Positions 26,601 to 33,828 of a stretch of 64,000 bases of DNA are shown here, in pieces (positions within the stretch are counted from its first letter, which is position 1; each line of letters opens with the position of its first letter). This DNA is from Geobacter sp. AOG2 (GTDB lineage Bacteria; Desulfobacterota; Desulfuromonadia; Geobacterales; Pseudopelobacteraceae): positions 2,174,158-2,238,157 of the forward strand of contig NZ_BLJA01000001.1 of the NCBI RefSeq assembly GCF_019972295.1. Reading direction: 5' to 3'. Under the pieces are notes generated by a model, which was not told the origin of the DNA, did not search any database, and saw only the letters and a list, made by a program, of their open reading frames with translations. The translations under genes were made by a program, and so were the position numbers.

Positions 26601-28628
26601 GATGTTGAACCCATAGCTGTCGGTCACCTGATTGCTCTTGGTGCCGGCCTTATTGTTAAACGAGCCACCCGGCAGGTTCTGGTCCTTCGTCGCTTCCCCG
26701 TCCGTCAGGATCAGCATGAAGTTCCGCTGGCAGGAACTGGTGATGGGGTCCTTGCCCGAATAGGTGCCGCCGTTATAGGCGCTGGTCGTGGCCTCGAAGT
26801 ACCGAACCCCCTCGTAGAACGATTCGGCCAGCGGCGTCCAGGTGGACGGATCGGTATTCTCGATCTGGGTGATGAGATTGGTTCCGGTGGAGCCGATGTC
26901 CACGGCCACATTGCCGCCGTCGCGGTCCGAGTTGCTGCCGTCCTCGTAACGCGAGCCGTCGTCATTGAAGAACATGATGCCGAAACGGATGCGGTCCGAA
27001 TAACGCAACACCAGACCATCCTGGGGAGGTTGATCCCCCACATACACTTTTGTATTGTATGTCGTTGAAAAACTGGAACATGAGGAAGACGAACACACCT
27101 TGACGGTGGGGCCGTCGTCAATCTTGTAATAAACGCCGCCATAGGCCTTATAGTAGTCCCTGTCGGTGTTCTCGAGAGGGATCAGATAGTTGGCGGTATT
27201 GGCGGAACGCGGGGTGGTCTTGCCCCCCACCAGGACCTTGCGCACGACGTCGGTTCGCCGCATGGTCAGCCAGTTGAGCATGTTGCCGGACCAGAAACTC
27301 GTAAGGGACAGGGTTTTCGTACTGTCCACCTCGAAAAAGCCGCCCGACGTGGAGGTGTATTTATACATCTGCGTGGAATCGAAGTAGCCGTAATAGGTAG
27401 TAGTCGGATCATAGCTGCTATCGGCGCTGGTGCCCGACCCACCGCCCTTGCCCTTGGTTTTGTAGGCAAACTCCATCATGCTGCCGGAGTTGTCGATCGT
27501 AAGCAGCACGTTCGGCTGCACGCCGGTGCCGGCGATGAAAGGCGGCACCTGGCAGTATTCGTTCACGTCCGGGGGCGTGACATTCTGCCCGGTGGTGAAG
27601 GTCCAGACCCGCGAGGCCTGCAGGGCGTTCCCCGCCAGGTCCTTGACCCCGGTCGACACCGTAGCGGTGTAATCGGTGCCGTAATTCAGGCTGGACGACG
27701 GCGTAAAGGTTGCCGTGTTGGTGCCGCTGTCGTAGCTCACCGTCCCGCTCACACCGGCCACGGTAATGGTGCCTGTGGTGATGGTGCTGGGATCCATGGA
27801 CTCGGAAAAGACAATGGTTATGGCCGAGGTGACCGCGACGGAGGTGGCGCCGCTGACCGGCGACGTGGAAAGAACGGTGGGGGGCGTCGTATCCGGAATC
27901 AGGGTGGTAAACTGCCAGGTCTTGTTCGCAGCCATGTGGTTGCCGGCCAGGTCGGTTACCGCGGTCGTAACGGTTGCGGTGTAGGTCGTGCCGCCGGCAA
28001 GGGCTGAACTCGGGGTAAACGTCGCCGTATTGTTGGTGGAATCGTAGACGACCGTCCCGCTTACGCCGTTATTCAAGGTAAAGGAGCTGGTCGTGACGCT
28101 CGTGGAAGTCATGGGTTCGCTGAACTGGGCAACGATCGTGGAATTCAGCGGGACATTGGTCGCTCCGTCGGCGGGGGAACTCGGCGTCACGGTGGGGGGC
28201 ACCGTATCGGGGGCGGATTCCGTGGTGAAATAAAAGGTATAGGTATTGCTGTTGTTACCCATACTCTCGTTGGTGTAGACGCTCTTTATGCGATAATTGA
28301 CGACCACCCGGTATTTTGTCGAAAACTTGAGCGCCGTTGTCGGCGTCAGGGTATACCTGGTGCTGTCCGAGGTCGGCGAATAGGTAAGTGCGGTGAACGG
28401 CGTGTTGGGGGCATCCTCGAATACGGTAATACGGTACGAACCGTTATTGTAGACCGTGGTCCACTTGACCGCTTCGCTGAAGTTGATGACAATGGGATCG
28501 CTGACGCTGACGCCGGTCGCATTGTTCGCGGGGGTCGTCGAACTGACGTACGGCACCCCGGCGCTGGCGCCGCTTGCCAGGATGGAGACCAAGAACATGG
28601 CTACCAGCAGGTGTCTGAAGATGTTCAT
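23607..28628 (-). CDS. pilY1: PilY1/PilC-like pilus tip protein with Ig-like repeats
   Basis: A 1673-residue secreted protein, the largest in the window. In order: a signal peptide (about 1-23), three SbsA-type Ig-like domains (about 25-137, 143-242, 248-346) with repeated TPPTV, GATSV and FTPSS segments, a von Willebrand A-like domain opening with TIDNSGSM (377-384, a MIDAS motif), then a C-terminal PilY1 beta-propeller containing GDIISSTP and YVGANDGMLHAFR. Calcium-loop-like segments (DRDGNGKPYTD, DKNGDGVPDT) are present. PilY1 proteins sit at the pilus tip and act in adhesion, surface sensing and control of retraction. Its start overlaps the upstream small gene by four bases. Confidence 0.9.
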   Translation of the reverse strand: MNIFRHLLVAMFLVSILASGASAGVPYVSSTTPANNATGVSVSDPIVINFSEAVKWTTVYNNGSYRITVFEDAPNTPFTALTYSPTSDSTRYTLTPTTALKFSTKYRVVVNYRIKSVYTNESMGNNSNTYTFYFTTESAPDTVPPTVTPSSPADGATNVPLNSTIVAQFSEPMTSTSVTTSSFTLNNGVSGTVVYDSTNNTATFTPSSALAGGTTYTATVTTAVTDLAGNHMAANKTWQFTTLIPDTTPPTVLSTSPVSGATSVAVTSAITIVFSESMDPSTITTGTITVAGVSGTVSYDSGTNTATFTPSSSLNYGTDYTATVSTGVKDLAGNALQASRVWTFTTGQNVTPPDVNEYCQVPPFIAGTGVQPNVLLTIDNSGSMMEFAYKTKGKGGGSGTSADSSYDPTTTYYGYFDSTQMYKYTSTSGGFFEVDSTKTLSLTSFWSGNMLNWLTMRRTDVVRKVLVGGKTTPRSANTANYLIPLENTDRDYYKAYGGVYYKIDDGPTVKVCSSSSCSSFSTTYNTKVYVGDQPPQDGLVLRYSDRIRFGIMFFNDDGSRYEDGSNSDRDGGNVAVDIGSTGTNLITQIENTDPSTWTPLAESFYEGVRYFEATTSAYNGGTYSGKDPITSSCQRNFMLILTDGEATKDQNLPGGSFNNKAGTKSNQVTDSYGFNIKTWMDAIGTNEGTTSLYSTDPGSNGSYYLAGVAYYAHNTDLRSSTVGNGAISGTQNLITYTVFAFDDSAVGRKLLQLASKYGGYDDRDGNGKPYTDSTCGTASPNAKCTEWDKNGDGVPDTYYEANQGSQLQDALTSAFNDILTRVSSGTAASILNNSEGSGASLLQAVFYPKKAFDSGTEVTWVGELQNLWYYLDPYLQLSSIRVDTVSDYKLSLLDDNIAQFYFDSSTNQTLVRLSKDVNGTGTTTVDLGTYSPDDATNVKSLWRAGKLLWSRDLTSDNRTIYTHTGLAAYDTVVNSGGDATGLASFSSALKNDLSVQSYLRAANATEANKLISYIRGSDQSGYRTRAATIAGAAGTWRLGDIISSTPKIEGNVGLNSYHQDIPTGYTDSSYSQFIKSNDYTNRGMAYVGANDGMLHAFRMGVLQELTDPCRQSGANQATCAADKSQINDYTVVTSGANQGANANIRADAADNIGREEWAYVPRQALPYLKFLSDADYPHLFYVDGTPLIVDVAVNKHTECASAGTANYWDCAKQTRYTTVSGVQTKNLDVANTSWKTVLIGSTGLGGASRNRGGAGACYGAGSDCVKTPMADLGYSSYFALDVTNPKEPKYMWEFHGDPTAGATAALKGGNLGFATTGPVIVRVGGATKNGRWFAVFASGPTGTIDATNHQFLGRSDQPLRLFIVDVATGALVKTIDTGIANAFAGSVSNGAIDNDRSFPNKSGFYQDDAAYIGYVQKTDSTHWTSGGVIRLVTNESIDPNDASKPWTWSSVISGVGPVTTAVTKLQDRGNGKLWLYFGTGRYFYKNATEIDDEDNGRRIYGIQEPCYDAAAVKISPTCTTSLSTAQLLDQTTTPTSTLASTYKGWYINLDTSALNDGYASERVITDPVASTNGVVFFTTFRPTGDVCGYGGNSYIWAVNYATGSTPATNAMKGKLMVQVSTGAFAEVSMSSGFTAKDNRRSTSAIQGVPPKAQGLSLLTNPKPVKKIIHIQEK

Positions 28629-28924
28629 TTCGGCACCTCCTCCACGACGATCGTGGTAACCTCGCCGCCGTTGAGCGACAGGAGCAGGGTGGAATTCCTG
28701 ACGATCTTCCCGGCCTCCGTGGTCGCCTTCTCCCGGGAAACGACCACGACCTTCCGGCTCAGCCTGACCTCCCGCTGAGTCCCGCTGGTGGTCCTCACCA
28801 CCAGATAATCGCCTTTATTCTTCAGCAATTTGGCACGGAACATCTCATCGGCGCCAAGGGCGGAACCAGCCGTGAGAACGATGCCGAGACTCGTGAGAAG
28901 CAACCAGTTTCGCGTGTTTTTCAT
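28625..28924 (-). CDS. Small exported protein leading the pilY1 operon
   Basis: A 99-residue protein with a signal peptide (cleavage near ALGADE, residue 24) and a short beta-rich domain with basic segments (RAKLLKNKGDYLVV, REVRLSRKVVVVSR in pieces). I do not recognise the family. The ATG at 28924 is preceded by GGAGGT eight bases upstream. The stop overlaps the pilY1 start as ATGA, so production of the giant protein is probably coupled to this one. A chaperone- or export-related role for PilY1 is possible but unsupported by sequence. Confidence 0.7.
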   Translation of the reverse strand: MKNTRNWLLLTSLGIVLTAGSALGADEMFRAKLLKNKGDYLVVRTTSGTQREVRLSRKVVVVSREKATTEAGKIVRNSTLLLSLNGGEVTTIVVEEVPK

Positions 28925-29055
28925 TATTCGACCTCCGAACTCCACAATGCCCACAGCCAATGTTGTATTGGGACCCAAGCAGACAAGTCCGCCCAACCGC
29001 ACGCCAAACATCTGTCAACGGCCTTCCGGCCCAAGATAACGCTTTGGCAGCAAAC

Positions 29056-29844
29056 CTATTTCTCTTCCAGCATCTTCTTCAGCGTCTCCGCATCCCTGCC
29101 CCCGACCACGATCTTGCCGTCCGGCATGACCATCGTGGGGGTGCCCGAAATGCCGTTGGCATTGCCGAACTTGATGTTGGCGTCGATCCGGGCCTTGCTG
29201 GCGTCCTGCGTCGGTTTGGGCACTTCCTTGCCTGCAAAGGCCTTGTCCAGCACGTCCTGACTCTGGGTTTCCAGGATCGCCCGCGCCTTGTCGTAGGCGC
29301 CGGGATGCATGGCCAGCGGGAACGGTATGATGTAGATCGCCACATCAGGCGCGGTTTTGGCCAGGGTCTTCAGTTCTTCATGGAATTTGCGGCAGTAGGG
29401 GCAGTCCGGGTCGGTGAACACGTACAGCTTCCTGTCGCCCTTCGGGTTGCCCATGACAATGGCGTTTTCCAAGGGAATGGTCTTGGTGTCCAGGGAGGTC
29501 GCCTGCTTTTTCTGGGGCAACTCCTCTTGCGTGTGGGCCGAAACCGGCTGCAGCGTCGTCAGATCGATAACGAACCCCTGCATGAGCCGTTTCTTGGCGT
29601 AGTCGATATAGACGAGGCCCTGCCTGCCGTCCTTTTCCACCAAAAGCTCGAACATCCCCTGTATGGGAGCCGGCTTGATGGATTTCACCGTCCCGCCGGT
29701 GACCTTGAGGAGTTCCGAGGCCTCTTTGACGGAGAGGGTGTGGCATGACGTGCAGTCGGTGCCGTGCCCCGCTTTGTCCATGGCGAATGACGGGGAACCG
29801 AAAAGCGTGATAACAGCGGCTGCGAAGAAAAGTACCTTGAGCAT
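29056..29844 (-). CDS. DsbC-like thiol:disulfide interchange protein with CxxCH site
   Basis: A 262-residue exported protein. After the signal peptide (cleavage near SFA, residue 21) comes GTDCTSCH (C31, C34, H35), a haem-attachment type motif, then a dimerisation-like domain and a thioredoxin fold with the active site DPDCPYCRKF (C148, C151) and the cis-proline GTPTM. This is the DsbC/DsbG layout used to repair or reduce disulfides in the periplasm. The added CxxCH is unusual and could bind haem c or act as a second thiol pair. The ATG at 29844 has AAAGGA upstream. Confidence 0.85.
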   Translation of the reverse strand: MLKVLFFAAAVITLFGSPSFAMDKAGHGTDCTSCHTLSVKEASELLKVTGGTVKSIKPAPIQGMFELLVEKDGRQGLVYIDYAKKRLMQGFVIDLTTLQPVSAHTQEELPQKKQATSLDTKTIPLENAIVMGNPKGDRKLYVFTDPDCPYCRKFHEELKTLAKTAPDVAIYIIPFPLAMHPGAYDKARAILETQSQDVLDKAFAGKEVPKPTQDASKARIDANIKFGNANGISGTPTMVMPDGKIVVGGRDAETLKKMLEEK

Positions 29845-29890
29845 GGATGGATTCCTTTCGAGAATATGGATGAATATCAAGCAAAATGGA

Positions 29891-29911
29891 TGCCTTTACG
29901 CAGTAAAGGCA
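29891..29911. promoter_or_regulatory. Perfect inverted repeat in the dsbC-like leader
   Basis: TGCCTTTAC-GCA-GTAAAGGCA is a 9-bp perfect dyad with a 3-base centre, 47 bases upstream of the start of the DsbC-like gene. It could be an operator or an RNA hairpin in the leader. There is no T run on either side to suggest termination. Confidence 0.5.
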
Positions 29912-30012
29912 CAACACGTTGATTCCAATGAGTTTTTTAAAGCGGGTGCCGATTGCTCCGCAATTTTTTCATACCTGGTGTACCACATGTTCGACAACCA
30001 CGCAATTTTTGC

Positions 30013-31383
30013 CTACTCGATACCGAATTCCTTGAGCTTATAGAGCAGGGAACGGTGACTGATCTCCAGGATTATGGCCGCCTTGGTGCGGTTGCCGCCG
30101 GTCTTGAGCAGCGCCTTGCGGATAAGGTCCCGCTCCAGGGCGTCTTCGGCCTTTTTGATGGAAAGGTTTTCGTCCGGCAGGTGCGCCGGGCCTGCCCCCA
30201 TTCCGCTCCTGACCCTGGGCGGCAGGCATTCGGCGGTAACGGCGCCGCCGGCGCAGAGGATCGTGGCGCGCTCGATGACGTTTTCCAGTTCGCGGATATT
30301 GCCGGGCCAATCGTATGCCGACAAGAGGCGCATGGCGTCCGGGGCGATCCTGACCGGCACGGCGCCGCCGTCGGCCGCATATTTGGCCATGAAATAGTCC
30401 GCCAGGAGGGGGATATCCTCGATACGCTCCCGCAAGGGCGGCAAGGTGATGCTGAAGACATTGAGCCGGAAGTAGAGATCCTCGCGGAAACGGCCCGAGC
30501 GCACATCCGCTTCCAGGTCCCGCGATGTGGCCGAGACGACCCGCACATTGACCTTGCGGGATGCGTCGGCCCCCACCCGGCGGATCTCCTCCTCCTGGAG
30601 CACGCGCAACAGCTTGACCTGCAGGGAAAGCGGCATCTCGCCGATCTCGTCGAGAAAAAGGGTCCCGTTGTCGGCCTGCTCGAACAGGCCGGCCTTGTCG
30701 CCAGAGGCGTCGGTGAACGCGCCGCGCACATGGCCGAACAACTCGCTTTCCAAAAGGGTCTCGGGGATGGCACCGCAATTGACCGCCACGAAGGGTTTCT
30801 TTGCCCTGGCGCCGCAGTTGTGGATGGCGCTTGCCACCAGTTCCTTGCCGGTGCCCGATTCCCCCAGGATCAGCGCGGTGGTCTTGAGGCCGGCGATCCT
30901 GCCGACCTGGGAGAAGATCTCCCGCATGGCCGGATTGCGGCTGATGATGCCGCAGAAGCCGTCCTTGCCGGCCACGACCTCCCGCAGCCGCCGGTTTTCC
31001 GACTTGAGGCGCTCCCGTTCCTCGGCCTTCCTCAACACCATCACGATCTCGTCTTTTTTAAACGGTTTGGAGATGAAGTCGTAGGCCCCCATCTTCATGC
31101 ACTCCACCGCCGTGTCCACCGTCCCGTAGGCGGACATCATGATGAACGGCGCAGCGATGCCCGCTTCCAGCGCCCGCGCCAGAAGGGTCTTGCCGTCCAT
31201 CTCCGGCATGCGGATATCGCAGAGGACGAAATCATATGTCGCCGCATTGAGGAGTTCCAGCCCCAGGACGCCGTCGGCGGCCGTATCGGCCCGGTATCCC
31301 TGGCGCGTCAGCATGACCGAGAGCATGTGGCGGAGGTTTTCCTCGTCGTCGATGATCAGGATATGTTTGGGGGAATCTGTCAT
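30013..31383 (-). CDS. Sigma-54-dependent response regulator, NtrC family
   Basis: A 456-residue three-part regulator: a receiver domain (about 5-118, acidic pair DD at 12-13, phospho-acceptor D56, lysine K106), a sigma-54 interaction AAA+ domain with Walker A GESGTGKE (174-181), the GAFTDA loop (221-226) that contacts sigma-54 (usual GAFTGA; one residue changed), and a C-terminal Fis-type helix-turn-helix ending near GGNRTKAAIILEISHRSLLYKL. It activates transcription by RpoN, whose gene lies about 8.9 kb away. The cognate kinase is encoded just upstream, separated by the 121-bp repeat at 31401-31521. Given adjacent pilD it might be PilR, but this is inferred. Confidence 0.92.
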   Translation of the reverse strand: MTDSPKHILIIDDEENLRHMLSVMLTRQGYRADTAADGVLGLELLNAATYDFVLCDIRMPEMDGKTLLARALEAGIAAPFIMMSAYGTVDTAVECMKMGAYDFISKPFKKDEIVMVLRKAEERERLKSENRRLREVVAGKDGFCGIISRNPAMREIFSQVGRIAGLKTTALILGESGTGKELVASAIHNCGARAKKPFVAVNCGAIPETLLESELFGHVRGAFTDASGDKAGLFEQADNGTLFLDEIGEMPLSLQVKLLRVLQEEEIRRVGADASRKVNVRVVSATSRDLEADVRSGRFREDLYFRLNVFSITLPPLRERIEDIPLLADYFMAKYAADGGAVPVRIAPDAMRLLSAYDWPGNIRELENVIERATILCAGGAVTAECLPPRVRSGMGAGPAHLPDENLSIKKAEDALERDLIRKALLKTGGNRTKAAIILEISHRSLLYKLKEFGIE

Positions 31384-31400
31384 GGGACCTCTCCACGAGG

Positions 31401-31521
31401 AGGTTGTTGAAAAACAGCCGTCTCTCCGCCGTCCTCGAAAGCCCTTTCGTGCGGCGTAGCGCTGCTACGCCTCCTCAGGGCCTTCTCCGGGTGCGAAGAT
31501 TCGACTATTTTTGAACAACCT
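31401..31521 (-). repeat. Dispersed inverted-repeat element, short form, copy D
   Basis: A second 121-bp short copy, in the same orientation as copy B, lying between a histidine kinase and its response regulator. An extra partial right end (TTTTTCAACAACCTGC) follows directly at 31525-31540, and the kinase reading frame runs into it: its last codons and TGA stop lie within this repeat end. Both terminal repeats and the central GGCGTAGCGCTGCTACGCC dyad are intact. Confidence 0.85.
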
Positions 31522-31528
31522 GGGTTTT

Positions 31529-33037
31529 TCAACAACCTGCTTGGGCGGGTAGCCATAAAGTGAAGCAACTTCCCGTACCCGGCACGCTCTTGACGGTAAT
31601 CCTGCCCCCGAAGGCCTCGATGATGCGCGCCGATATGGCGAGCCCCAGGCCGGTTCCCTTTCCGGGCGGCTTGGTGGTGAAAAAAGGATCGAAGATGCGC
31701 GAAAGGTCCTCTTCGGGTATCCCCCCGCCGCTGTCCATCACATCGAGGCGCAGGCAGTCGGCCGGCTGGCGAAGGAAGACCGGGCAGGCCTCCTGCCTGA
31801 CCCGCAGGGCCAGCTTGCCGCCACCCTGCATGGCGTCGCGGCTGTTGAGAATCAGATTGATCAGCACCTGTTGCAGTTGGTGGGGATCGACCAGCGCCGG
31901 CGGAAGATGATCGTCCTTCTGGGTGGTGACCTTGATATGCTTGAACACCCCCTGCTGCGCAAGCAGTTCGAGCGTCTCGGCAATGAGGCGGTCCAGGTCG
32001 CACGCCTCCACGGCGCTGCCCCTGGGCCGGGCGAAATCCAGAAGCCCCCGCACGATACGGTCGATACGGCTGCAATCGCCCGAGATGCGCCGCGCGTAAT
32101 CCTGAATGACGGGATTGTCCGGCTGTTCGCCGGAAAGCAGTTCGGCGTAGCCCATGATGGATGCCAAAGGCGTACCGACCTCGTGGGCCATGCCGGCCGC
32201 CAGAAGCCCGATGGAGGCCATCTTCTCGGTGTGAACCGCCTCTTCCCGCGCCTGATGCAACTCGGCGTTGGCCCTTTCCAGGGCCGCCACATGTTCGGTG
32301 ACCTGCTGTTCCTTGCCGAGCAGGGAACGGGACATCTCGTTGAAGGATTCGGCCAGGCGGACAAGTTCCGCGCTGCCGGAGACATGCACCTGCTGGCCGT
32401 ACTGGCCGCCGGTGATCTTTCCGGTGGCGGTCAGGAGGCGGTTGATGGGCTTTACCACGATCTGCGACAGGATATAGGAGCCGAATCCGAGAAGGAGAAT
32501 GAAGTCGATGACGAAATAGGCCATGAAGAGCTTTTGCGAACGATGCAGGCGCTCATTCTCCGCGGCGAGCGTCAGCACGATCCCCGCCCTGCCCACGGCG
32601 ACGCCGTTGCGTATCACGGGAATGACGCGGGCGATAGCCGCCCCGCCCTGCAGGACCACGCCGCGCTCCTGGGATTGGGGGGAACCGCTGAAGGGCAGGT
32701 ACACATCCGCCGACTCGTTGCCGACGGTAAAGATGATCTTCCCGTTGGCATCGAGGAGGCTCAAGCGCGCGAATGCGCCCTCATCGGCCAGTTTTTGGGC
32801 GAATACGGCCGGAGAGGACATGGGTTGGATCATTCCCTCGGGAAAGGTCGGCACCACATCGGGCAATTGGGCGGTAAAGACGCTCAGGAGCGTCCGGCCG
32901 TACTCGCCCTTCTGGGAATAGAGATCGTTGGCGGAGGTTTTGAAGGCAAGCGTGCTGAAAAGCAGCCACGCCAGGAGCAACATGCAGGTCAGAAAGGCCA
33001 GGATGGATGCCGTCAGGCTGAGCCGGACCGTAGCCAC
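31529..33037 (-). CDS. Sensor histidine kinase, NtrB-type
   Basis: A 502-residue membrane kinase: a transmembrane segment (about 7-30), a periplasmic sensing region (about 31-165), a second transmembrane segment (about 165-190), HAMP (about 190-245), a coiled coil, an H-box with MAHEVGTPLASIMGY, then the ATPase with NLILNSRDAM (N box), DSGGGI (G1) and GTGLGLAI (G2). The GTG at 33037 starts two bases after the pilD stop and has AGGGGA upstream. The final residues (AGC) and the TGA stop are encoded by the end of a repeat element, so the natural C-terminus may have been altered. It probably phosphorylates the downstream NtrC-type regulator. Confidence 0.9.
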   Translation of the reverse strand: MATVRLSLTASILAFLTCMLLLAWLLFSTLAFKTSANDLYSQKGEYGRTLLSVFTAQLPDVVPTFPEGMIQPMSSPAVFAQKLADEGAFARLSLLDANGKIIFTVGNESADVYLPFSGSPQSQERGVVLQGGAAIARVIPVIRNGVAVGRAGIVLTLAAENERLHRSQKLFMAYFVIDFILLLGFGSYILSQIVVKPINRLLTATGKITGGQYGQQVHVSGSAELVRLAESFNEMSRSLLGKEQQVTEHVAALERANAELHQAREEAVHTEKMASIGLLAAGMAHEVGTPLASIMGYAELLSGEQPDNPVIQDYARRISGDCSRIDRIVRGLLDFARPRGSAVEACDLDRLIAETLELLAQQGVFKHIKVTTQKDDHLPPALVDPHQLQQVLINLILNSRDAMQGGGKLALRVRQEACPVFLRQPADCLRLDVMDSGGGIPEEDLSRIFDPFFTTKPPGKGTGLGLAISARIIEAFGGRITVKSVPGTGSCFTLWLPAQAGC

Positions 33038-33039
33038 CG

Positions 33040-33828
33040 CTATCCCCTGGCGAAGCTGCCCATGTGGAGATACCACTGGATGAGCTGCCTGCCGTAGAAG
33101 ATATACAGTACCGCGCCAAAGGCCAGATAGGGGCCGAAAGGAATGGCCAGCTTGGAATCCTTCTTCTGGATCAGCATCATGGACACGCCGATCACCGACC
33201 CGACCAGGGAACTGGCGAAGATGATGAAGGGGATGGCTTTCCAGCCCAGAAAGGCCCCCATCATGGCCAGGAGCTTGATATCGCCCCCGCCCATGCCCTC
33301 CTTGCCGGTCAGCCACTGGTAACAGGAGGCGACCAGCAGCAGGCTGCCCCCTCCCAGGAGAATCCCCACCAGGGAGTTGAGCCAGCTCTGCCACGGCAGA
33401 AAGAAGGAGAACAGAAAGCCGATCACGATACCGGGCAGGGAGATCTGGTCCGGAATGATCTGGTGTTCCATATCGATGAAGGTGATCACCACCAGGGCGG
33501 AACAGAAGAGGAAGAGCGCCAGGAAGCTCAGGGAAAGCCCGAAACGCCAGAACAGGGCCAGGGTCAAAAGCCCGTTCAACAACTCCACCAACGGATAGAG
33601 GAGCGAGATATGCCCCCCGCAGCCGCGGCATCTGCCCCGAAGGAACAGATAGCTCAGAAGCGGGATATTGTCGTACCAGCGGATGCGGTAATTGCAGAGC
33701 GGGCAGTGGGACGGCGGAAAAACCACCGATTCGTTCCTGGGCATGCGGCTGATGCAGACGTTCAGGAACGAGCCGGTAACCAGGCCGAACGCAAGGGCAA
33801 ATAGGTCAAGGACGAGAAGGTTGGGCAT
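33040..33828 (-). CDS. pilD: Prepilin peptidase / leader peptidase
   Basis: A 262-residue membrane aspartic protease that cuts the leader from type IV prepilins and usually also methylates the new N-terminus. Seen: the cytoplasmic zinc-type loop with two CxxC pairs (C42/C45 and C67/C70), the catalytic FIDMEHQIIPD aspartate and the GGGDIKLL (GxGD-type) motif, with about eight hydrophobic segments. Its ATG overlaps the ptsI stop as TGATG, so it is translated together with the phosphotransferase genes rather than with pilus genes. Its substrates would include the minor pilins encoded at 20760-23571. Confidence 0.93.
   Translation of the reverse strand: MPNLLVLDLFALAFGLVTGSFLNVCISRMPRNESVVFPPSHCPLCNYRIRWYDNIPLLSYLFLRGRCRGCGGHISLLYPLVELLNGLLTLALFWRFGLSLSFLALFLFCSALVVITFIDMEHQIIPDQISLPGIVIGFLFSFFLPWQSWLNSLVGILLGGGSLLLVASCYQWLTGKEGMGGGDIKLLAMMGAFLGWKAIPFIIFASSLVGSVIGVSMMLIQKKDSKLAIPFGPYLAFGAVLYIFYGRQLIQWYLHMGSFARG

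Noticed and set aside
28925-29055. Sigma-54 promoter for the pilY1 operon
   Set aside because: TTGGC-like segments were seen on the minus strand, but none has the GG-N10-GC spacing needed.
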